Of a stretch of DNA of 12,793 bases, positions 8,119 through 12,793 are shown piece by piece. The stretch is taken from positions 1 through 12,793 of the forward strand of contig CALBMD010000253.1 of assembly GCA_937896265.1 (NCBI GenBank), in the 5' to 3' direction. The translations under genes were made by a program, and so were the position numbers. Source of the DNA: an uncultured Pseudomonadota bacterium. GTDB lineage: Bacteria > Bdellovibrionota_B > Oligoflexia > Oligoflexales > Bog-1112. Each line of letters starts with the position of its first letter. Within the stretch, counting starts at the first letter, position 1. The notes beneath the pieces are model-generated. The model saw nothing but the letters and a program-made list of their open reading frames with translations. It searched no databases and had not been told where the DNA came from.

Positions 8119-9282
8119 ATGAACATTCACGAGTATCAGGCAAAAAAATTGTTCCGAGATAATGAAATTAAGGTTCCAGAAGGATATCTGGCTCAATCGG
8201 GAATTGAAGCAGAATTTGCGTTTCGTCGTTTGAAGCAAAAAGTTGCGGTATGTAAGGCACAAATTCATGCTGGTGGTCGGGGTAAAGCTGGGGGTGTGAA
8301 GCTTGTAAAAAGCCCAGAAGAATGTCGCAAGGTTGCTGAAGCAATGATCGGTACAACGCTTGTTACGCACCAGACAGGTAAAGAAGGTAAAAAAGTTCAC
8401 CAGGTTTATATTGAAGCGGGAAGTGACATTGAAAAAGAGTACTACCTGGCATTATTTCTAGATAGAGAAACAGCTTCAATTGCTATTATTTTTTCAACCC
8501 AAGGTGGTGTTGACATTGAAGAAGTAGCAGAAAAAACTCCAGAGAAGATTATCAAGGTTAATGTCGATCCTACTGTCGGGCTAAAAAATTTTCACGCTGG
8601 TATCATCTCCTTTAAGATGGGCCTTATAAAAAGCGAAGCCGATGCATTGGCAGTACTCTTAAAGCGTCTTTATAAAATGTTTATCAAACATGATTTTTCT
8701 ATGCTTGAGATTAATCCTCTCATTGTCACCAAAACAGGCGAACTGATGCCTTTAGATGGCAAGATGAACTTTGATGATAATGCGCTTTTTCGCCAAAAAG
8801 AGATTGAGATCTTGCGTGATTTAAAAGAAGAAGATGAACGAGAAGTTGAATCGTCCAAGTATGGTCTTAGCTATATTGGGCTTGAAGGTAATATTGGCTG
8901 TTTAGTAAATGGTGCTGGTTTGGCTATGGCAACTATGGATATTATTAAATTTTATGGTGGCCGCCCTGCCAATTTTTTAGATGTCGGTGGTGGCGCTACA
9001 GAAGAAATGGTTACCAATGCCTTTCGTATTATTCTCCAAGATAAAGCAGTAAAAGGCATTTTTGTTAACATTTTTGGTGGCATTATGAAATGCGACATTA
9101 TAGCTCGCGGTATTTGCAATGCTGCTAAACAACTTGGGTTAAATGTTCCCTTAGTTGTTCGGCTTGAAGGGACGAACGTTAACGAAGGAAAAGAGATTTT
9201 GGAAAAATCTGGGCTTAATATTATGGCCGCAGCCAATATGGCTGATGGGGCTGAAAAGATCACTAAAGCGATCCAAAAATAA
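8119..9282 (+). CDS. sucC: succinyl-CoA synthetase (ADP/GDP-forming) subunit beta
   Basis: This is the nucleotide-binding subunit of the TCA-cycle enzyme that converts succinyl-CoA, phosphate and NDP to succinate, CoA and NTP in the cytoplasm. At 387 aa it is almost exactly the length of the E. coli protein. It starts MNIHEYQAKKLF and has the ATP-grasp glycine-rich loop HAGGRGKAGGVK (50-61), EIEEVAEKTPEKI-type segment VDIEEVAEKTPEKI (131-144), and the Mg-nucleotide residues N199 and D213 within LEINP and PLDGK. The C-terminal ligase domain is intact: GNIGCLVNGAGLAMAT (257-272), FLDVGGGA (286-293), VNIFGGIM (316-323) and VVRLEGTN (346-353). It is followed after 14 bp by sucD, and diverges from the PrkA-like operon across a 219-bp region. 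No residue appears to be missing. Confidence 0.98.
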   Translation: MNIHEYQAKKLFRDNEIKVPEGYLAQSGIEAEFAFRRLKQKVAVCKAQIHAGGRGKAGGVKLVKSPEECRKVAEAMIGTTLVTHQTGKEGKKVHQVYIEAGSDIEKEYYLALFLDRETASIAIIFSTQGGVDIEEVAEKTPEKIIKVNVDPTVGLKNFHAGIISFKMGLIKSEADALAVLLKRLYKMFIKHDFSMLEINPLIVTKTGELMPLDGKMNFDDNALFRQKEIEILRDLKEEDEREVESSKYGLSYIGLEGNIGCLVNGAGLAMATMDIIKFYGGRPANFLDVGGGATEEMVTNAFRIILQDKAVKGIFVNIFGGIMKCDIIARGICNAAKQLGLNVPLVVRLEGTNVNEGKEILEKSGLNIMAAANMADGAEKITKAIQK

Positions 9283-9296
9283 ATAGGAGCTATAAA

Positions 9297-10178
9297 GTGG
9301 GTATCTTGATCGGACCAAATACTCGAGTTATTACGCAAGGAATCACTGGCCAATCTGGTCTATTTCATACGCAACTTTCTCATGAATACGCGCCTCGTTT
9401 TGTTGGTGGAGTAACACCAGGCAAAGGTGGTACCTCTGTAGTCGGTTTGCCTGTATTCAATACGGTGCTTGAGGCGAAAGAAAAAACAAAATGCAATGCC
9501 TCTATGATTTTTGTGCCTCCTCCTTTTGCGGCAGAAGCAATCTTAGAAGCTATTGATGCTGGAGTTGAGCTTATTGTGTGCATCACCGAGGGAATTCCTG
9601 TTTTAGATATGGTTCCTGTTAAAAAGAGCCTTGAACGCTCAAAATCGCGACTCATTGGGCCAAACTGCCCAGGCATTATTGCTCCAGGTGAGTGCAAAAT
9701 TGGTATTATGCCTGGCCATGTGCATAAAAAAGGTAAGATCGGCATTCTGTCAAAATCCGGAACTTTAACTTATGAGGCTGTTGGACAAACGACAGCAGCA
9801 GGTCTTGGTCAATCTACTTGTATTGGTATTGGTGGGGATCCGATCATAGGTAGCACGTTTGTAGACCTTTTAGGATATTTTGAAGAGGACCCGCAAACAG
9901 AAGGAATTATTGTCATTGGCGAGATTGGCGGCGATGCTGAAATTAAGGCAGCACGCTTTATTCGCGATAATGTTAAAAAGCCTGTCTGTGGGTTTATTGC
10001 TGGCCAAACGGCGCCTCCAGGTAAACGCATGGGTCATGCTGGTGCCATTGTTTCTGGCGGCAAGGGGACGGCAGCAGAAAAAATGGCTGCTTTAGAGGAA
10101 GCAGGAGTTGCTGTCGCAAAATCACCGGCAGATATCGCCCAGACTTTGATAAAGCATATGCAAAAAAGGAAAGCCTAG
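9297..10178 (+). CDS. sucD: succinyl-CoA synthetase subunit alpha
   Basis: This is the CoA-binding, autophosphorylated partner of SucC. It has 293 aa, a few more than E. coli SucD. Seen: the Rossmann-type CoA site ITQGITGQSGLFHT (12-24), FVGGVTPGKGG (35-45), IGPNCPGII (120-128), LSKSGTLTYE (151-160), and the active-site GKRMGHAGAIVSGGKGT (242-258), with the phosphorylated histidine at residue 247. The start is GTG at 9297, set by AGGAG (9285-9289) 7 bp upstream and by the MGILI-type N-terminus normal for the family. It is co-transcribed with sucC, and the next gene begins 3 bp after its stop. Confidence 0.98.
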   Translation: MGILIGPNTRVITQGITGQSGLFHTQLSHEYAPRFVGGVTPGKGGTSVVGLPVFNTVLEAKEKTKCNASMIFVPPPFAAEAILEAIDAGVELIVCITEGIPVLDMVPVKKSLERSKSRLIGPNCPGIIAPGECKIGIMPGHVHKKGKIGILSKSGTLTYEAVGQTTAAGLGQSTCIGIGGDPIIGSTFVDLLGYFEEDPQTEGIIVIGEIGGDAEIKAARFIRDNVKKPVCGFIAGQTAPPGKRMGHAGAIVSGGKGTAAEKMAALEEAGVAVAKSPADIAQTLIKHMQKRKA

Positions 10179-10181
10179 TTC

Positions 10182-10583
10182 GTGCTTGGTATTAGACATT
10201 TAGACACCTTTGCCTTTGATTTGTGGGTTGGTGATGCTTGTGATTTTTATGCTGATTGTTGGATTTTGCCTGCAGCTAGCGCTCTTGTCTTAAACCAAGA
10301 GTCTCATGCTCAGGTTGTTTACCCTCTTAAATCTAAAGATTATGCAAGCATTCTCCATGATGAAGCTCTTTGCTCTCTTATTTCTGAAAAAAAGCTTCGT
10401 CATGTTGCTATGTTAGGGTTGAAAACTAGCAGGGAAGAAGCAGAAAATGAGCTTAGATCTTTGTTTGAACTAGTTAAAAAACCGATTGCCTGGCCTAAAA
10501 AAATGCGAATTAGTATTGTCCTAGCTGATCAAAATTATTATCAGCGTTATCAAGCCTGCCTCTTTGCATTATGTCCAGAATAA
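10182..10583 (+). CDS. small hypothetical protein, possibly a reduced macro-domain-like fold
   Basis: The 133-aa frame begins with GTG 3 bp after the sucD stop, with AGGA (10167-10170) 11 bp upstream inside sucD, so it is probably translated by coupling. It ends 28 bp before murB. I do not recognise it with certainty. The N-terminus LWVGDACDFYADCWILPAAS (14-33) follows the macro-domain pattern hhxGDhxxxxhDhhhNAA. The C-terminus has the helix-strand layout of a macro domain (HVAMLGL 74-80, ISIVLADQNYYQRY 110-123). The middle is about 35 residues shorter than usual, and the ADP-ribose-binding loops (NAAN, GGGV, STG.YG) are absent, with PAAS in place of NAAN. If it is a macro domain, it has probably lost ADP-ribose binding. 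Its conserved operon position suggests a real gene; a role is not evident. Confidence 0.72.
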   Translation: MLGIRHLDTFAFDLWVGDACDFYADCWILPAASALVLNQESHAQVVYPLKSKDYASILHDEALCSLISEKKLRHVAMLGLKTSREEAENELRSLFELVKKPIAWPKKMRISIVLADQNYYQRYQACLFALCPE

Positions 10584-10611
10584 ACCAAGCCCATATGATT
10601 AGGATTTTAAG

Positions 10612-11592
10612 ATGACTCAATTCTCTTCTTTAAGAGATCTTAGCTATTTTCAAACAGGTGGCAGCTTTCGCGAGTTTTTTTCCCCTTCGACAGTAAAAGA
10701 AATGGCCCATGTCGTAAGATCGCTAGCAGAGCGTCAAATTCCATATTTTCTTTTAGGGGCTGGAACTAATTCCTTGGTGAGCGACGAACCATGGTCAGGC
10801 GCTGTTATTTCTTTTCGCCAACTTAAGAGCGAGCAGGTATTTGGCAATAACCTTGTCTTTGGATCTGGAGTTGAAAATACGCATATTGCAAGGACAGCCC
10901 ATAAGCATGGACTTGCGGGAGCTGCCTGGATGTACAGGCTGCCAGGCCAAATTGGTGCTACTTGTCGCATGAATGCCCGCTGCTATGGAGGCGAAATTAG
11001 TCAAGTAGTAACAAAAATTACGGCTGTTAAATCAAGCGGTGAGATTGTTTTTTATGAGCAAGAGGAAATCAAAAGTAAGTTTATTTCTTATAAAAATACC
11101 GATTTTATGCGCTCTGGTGAATTAATCTGTGAGGTTACTTTATCCTTACATCCTTGCACTGATTTAAATAAACAAGAGCAGGAGATGTATCAAATAGAAA
11201 AAGATCGGGAAAAGAAAAAGCAATTTTCATTGCCAAGTTGTGGCTGTGTTTTTAAAAATGATTATCATCCTGAAGTCTCAGTACCTTCAGGTTTGCTTTT
11301 AGAGCTTTCCGGTGCCAAATCATTATCGCATGGTAAAGTTCATGTTAGTCCTTATCACTGCAATTTTATTTTTAATGATGGTGGTACAAGCCGTGATGTT
11401 TTGCTTTTGGCAAATAGAATGCGTGATTTAGTATACTCTCACTTTGGTGTTTGGCTCGAATTTGAAATGGAAACTTTGGGTCATTTTAGTGAGGATCTAG
11501 AGGAAGTGATCAAAGAGACGCGGCCGCCAAAATATAACACTGAAGCGCTTAGCAAAGCGCGAAAGATTTTTTCAGAAAAAAGAAGGCCTTAA
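10612..11592 (+). CDS. murB: UDP-N-acetylmuramate dehydrogenase (UDP-N-acetylenolpyruvoylglucosamine reductase)
   Basis: MurB uses NADPH and FAD to reduce UDP-GlcNAc-enolpyruvate to UDP-MurNAc in cytoplasmic peptidoglycan precursor synthesis. Seen: LSYFQTGG (10-17), the FAD pyrophosphate loop LLGAGTNSLV (47-56), LPGQIGATCRMNARCYGGEI (110-129), SYKNTDF (159-165), PSCGCVFKN (208-216), SGLLLELSGAKSLSHG (226-241), and the C-terminal LEFEME (282-287), which retains the catalytic glutamate (E285) of the usual LEPEVR motif. It has the short MurB layout and a 36-residue tail after the last motif. Two departures stand out: the proton-donor serine of the usual GS.FKN motif is Cys212, and the carboxylate-binding arginine of the usual YR.S.F motif is Lys161. 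AGGA (10601-10604) lies 7 bp before the ATG. It is last in the sucCD operon, and its stop abuts the convergent acyl-CoA dehydrogenase gene. Confidence 0.9.
   Translation: MTQFSSLRDLSYFQTGGSFREFFSPSTVKEMAHVVRSLAERQIPYFLLGAGTNSLVSDEPWSGAVISFRQLKSEQVFGNNLVFGSGVENTHIARTAHKHGLAGAAWMYRLPGQIGATCRMNARCYGGEISQVVTKITAVKSSGEIVFYEQEEIKSKFISYKNTDFMRSGELICEVTLSLHPCTDLNKQEQEMYQIEKDREKKKQFSLPSCGCVFKNDYHPEVSVPSGLLLELSGAKSLSHGKVHVSPYHCNFIFNDGGTSRDVLLLANRMRDLVYSHFGVWLEFEMETLGHFSEDLEEVIKETRPPKYNTEALSKARKIFSEKRRP
11545..11572 (+). terminator. weak candidate terminator hairpin inside the murB 3' end
   Basis: GCGCTT (11545-11550), loop AGCA and AAGCGC (11555-11560) form a perfect 6-bp stem. A run of six T residues (11567-11572) follows, but five or six bases after the stem, which is loose for an intrinsic terminator. 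It lies within the last 50 bp of murB, consistent with the lack of space between the convergent genes. Confidence 0.25.
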
Positions 11593-12735
11593 CTAAGAAT
11601 CAAGCATTTTATAGATTGTTTGTAGCTGAAGATTTGATGTTCCTTCATATAGTTTGCCTATCTTGACGTCGCGATAGAATTTTTCTGCTGGAAACTCTTT
11701 AATAAAGCCATAGCCACCATAGACTTCAAGCGATAATGAAGCGACACGCTCGGCAATTTCAGAGCATTTAAGCTTGGCAATAGCTGCTTCTTTAGTAAAT
11801 GGGATTTTGGCATCTTTAAGTCTTGCTGCGTTGTATACAAGAAGTTTCGCGCATTCAATATCAGCGGCCATTCCAGCTAGTTGGAACTGAATACCTTGAA
11901 ACTCTTCTAGCCTCTTGCCAAATTGTGATCTCTCTTTAGAGTATTTGACAGCGCCATAAAAAGCACCTTGAGCAAGGCCAAGCATTTGTGCAGCAATACC
12001 AATACGGCCTTCATTTAAAGTTTCGATAGCAACTTTATATCCTTTGCCGATTTCGCCAATAACATTTTTTTTGTCGACTCTAACCTTATCTAAAATTACC
12101 TCACATGTTGAAGAAGCGCGAATACCAAGCTTGTTTTCTTTTTTGCCAAGAGACAAACCTTGCTGCCCTTTTTCGACAATAAAAGCGCTAATACCTTTAT
12201 ATGATTGTGTAGGATCACTGTTAGCAAAAACTATGAAAATAGAAGCTTCTTTGGCGTTTGTAATAAATATTTTTTTACCTTCAAGGAGCCAATGGTCGCC
12301 TTTGTCGATAGCTTTGGTTTTGAGAGCAAAAGCGTCCGAACCTGAATTGGCTTCGGTTAAACAGAAGGCGCCGACTTTTCCTTGCGCTAGAGCAGGCAAA
12401 AAACGCTCATGCTGATCTTCTGAGCCCCACCGTAGAAAAATATTATTCACCAAGGTATTTTGCACATCGACAAAAACAGCGACAGCAGGATCTACTTTTG
12501 ATATTTCTTCGATCGCTAAACAAGACATGAAAAAACTGCCGCCTGAGCCGCCAAATCGTTCAGGAATTTCAATTCCCATCAACCCAACATCAAAACATTG
12601 TTTTATTAAATCTGGATCTAGGCAAGCTTCTTCTTCCATTTTTTCAAGCCTAGGGCTGATTTGGTCGCGAGAGAATCGAAAAATTTCATTTCGAAACAAT
12701 TCTTCATCATCAGCAAGATTAGTTAATGGTCTCAC
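11593..12735 (-). CDS. acyl-CoA dehydrogenase, short/branched-chain (ACADSB-like)
   Basis: A flavin enzyme of 380 aa that oxidises an acyl-CoA to the 2-enoyl-CoA and passes electrons to electron-transfer flavoprotein. Seen: N-terminal helical domain, FAD and substrate motif FCLTEANSGSD (124-134), ITNA (158-161), the ENKLGIRASSTC block (200-211), LNEGRIGIAAQMLGLAQG (240-257), RSQFGKRL (269-276), VYGGYGF (338-344) and LYEGTSNLQ (362-370), with the catalytic base Glu364. The ENKLGIRASSTC and NEGRIGIAAQ blocks closely recall human short/branched-chain acyl-CoA dehydrogenase, suggesting 2-methylbutyryl-CoA or isobutyryl-CoA as substrate; substrate choice is inference. The start is GTG at 12735, with AGGAGA (12741-12746) 5 bp upstream. 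It is convergent with murB at a zero-base junction. Confidence 0.95.
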   Translation of the reverse strand: MRPLTNLADDEELFRNEIFRFSRDQISPRLEKMEEEACLDPDLIKQCFDVGLMGIEIPERFGGSGGSFFMSCLAIEEISKVDPAVAVFVDVQNTLVNNIFLRWGSEDQHERFLPALAQGKVGAFCLTEANSGSDAFALKTKAIDKGDHWLLEGKKIFITNAKEASIFIVFANSDPTQSYKGISAFIVEKGQQGLSLGKKENKLGIRASSTCEVILDKVRVDKKNVIGEIGKGYKVAIETLNEGRIGIAAQMLGLAQGAFYGAVKYSKERSQFGKRLEEFQGIQFQLAGMAADIECAKLLVYNAARLKDAKIPFTKEAAIAKLKCSEIAERVASLSLEVYGGYGFIKEFPAEKFYRDVKIGKLYEGTSNLQLQTIYKMLDS

Positions 12736-12740
12736 AAGCT

Positions 12741-12746
12741 TCTCCT
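12741..12746 (-). promoter_or_regulatory. ribosome binding site supporting the GTG start of the acyl-CoA dehydrogenase
   Basis: AGGAGA on the minus strand, 5 bp before GTG 12735. The next in-frame Met is residue 33, which would remove part of the conserved N-terminal helix, so the GTG is preferred. Confidence 0.7.
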
Positions 12747-12773
12747 ATACTTTCAACTAAAAAAGACCCACTT

Positions 12774-12779
12774 ATCATA
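12774..12779 (-). promoter_or_regulatory. possible -10 box upstream of the acyl-CoA dehydrogenase gene
   Basis: TATGAT on the minus strand, 38 bp upstream of the GTG. Any -35 element would fall beyond the window edge, so it cannot be judged. The same few bases also contain TGATAA, which could be the tandem stop of an upstream minus-strand gene. Confidence 0.2.
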
Positions 12780-12793
12780 GTGTGAATTTGTAG

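Noticed and set aside
8952..9353. 133-codon open frame on the minus strand across the sucC/sucD junction
   Set aside because: It is antisense to two certain genes, has no recognisable protein pattern, and is an expected by-product of their codon use.
12044..12415. 123-codon plus-strand frame inside the acyl-CoA dehydrogenase gene
   Set aside because: It is antisense to a well-conserved enzyme gene with a complete set of motifs, so it is a shadow frame.
12772..12777. TGATAA on the minus strand as the end of an upstream gene
   Set aside because: Only about 16 bases of possible coding sequence are visible beyond it, too little to support a gene.

Overview
The window comes from an AT-rich Gram-negative-type bacterium (about 40% GC judged by eye). 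It has a peptidoglycan gene (murB), TCA-cycle genes (sucCD), an acyl-CoA dehydrogenase gene and two products with Sec-type signal peptides. I cannot name the lineage. Shine-Dalgarno sequences are mostly clear, genes are tightly packed, and GTG starts occur three times.

Left part (1-7899, all minus strand): three large co-oriented genes form an apparent operon read from 7899 leftwards and out of the window. First is an 846-aa AAA+ protein whose order of motifs best matches the PrkA (YeaG) family, but which starts with a convincing signal peptide. Second is a 903-aa predicted secreted protein with no recognised family, built from diverged internal repeats. Third is a protein of at least 855 aa that I read as a Clp/Hsp100-type double-AAA+ protein with a first ATPase module that has lost its P-loop and an intact P-loop in the second. 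The combination of a PrkA-like ATPase, a secreted repeat protein and a Clp-like ATPase is not a standard PrkA neighbourhood (normally a YeaH-type and a SpoVR-type protein). It is the best candidate here for an undescribed system.

Divergent control region (7900-8118): it holds a probable extended -10 promoter for the minus-strand operon, overlapped by a perfect inverted repeat. A TATAAT -10 box faces sucC on the plus strand. Two tiny coupled reading frames with good ribosome binding sites also lie here.

Central and right part (8119-11592, plus strand): sucC and sucD encode the two subunits of succinyl-CoA synthetase. They are followed with almost no gap by a 133-aa protein that resembles a shrunken macro domain, and then by murB. 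This MurB carries cysteine where the catalytic serine is usually found and lysine where the substrate-binding arginine is usually found. The four genes look co-transcribed.

Right edge (12735-11593, minus strand): an acyl-CoA dehydrogenase very like the short/branched-chain (ACADSB) type converges on murB so tightly that the two stop codons abut.

No tRNA, rRNA, CRISPR array, insertion sequence, attachment site or replication origin was seen.
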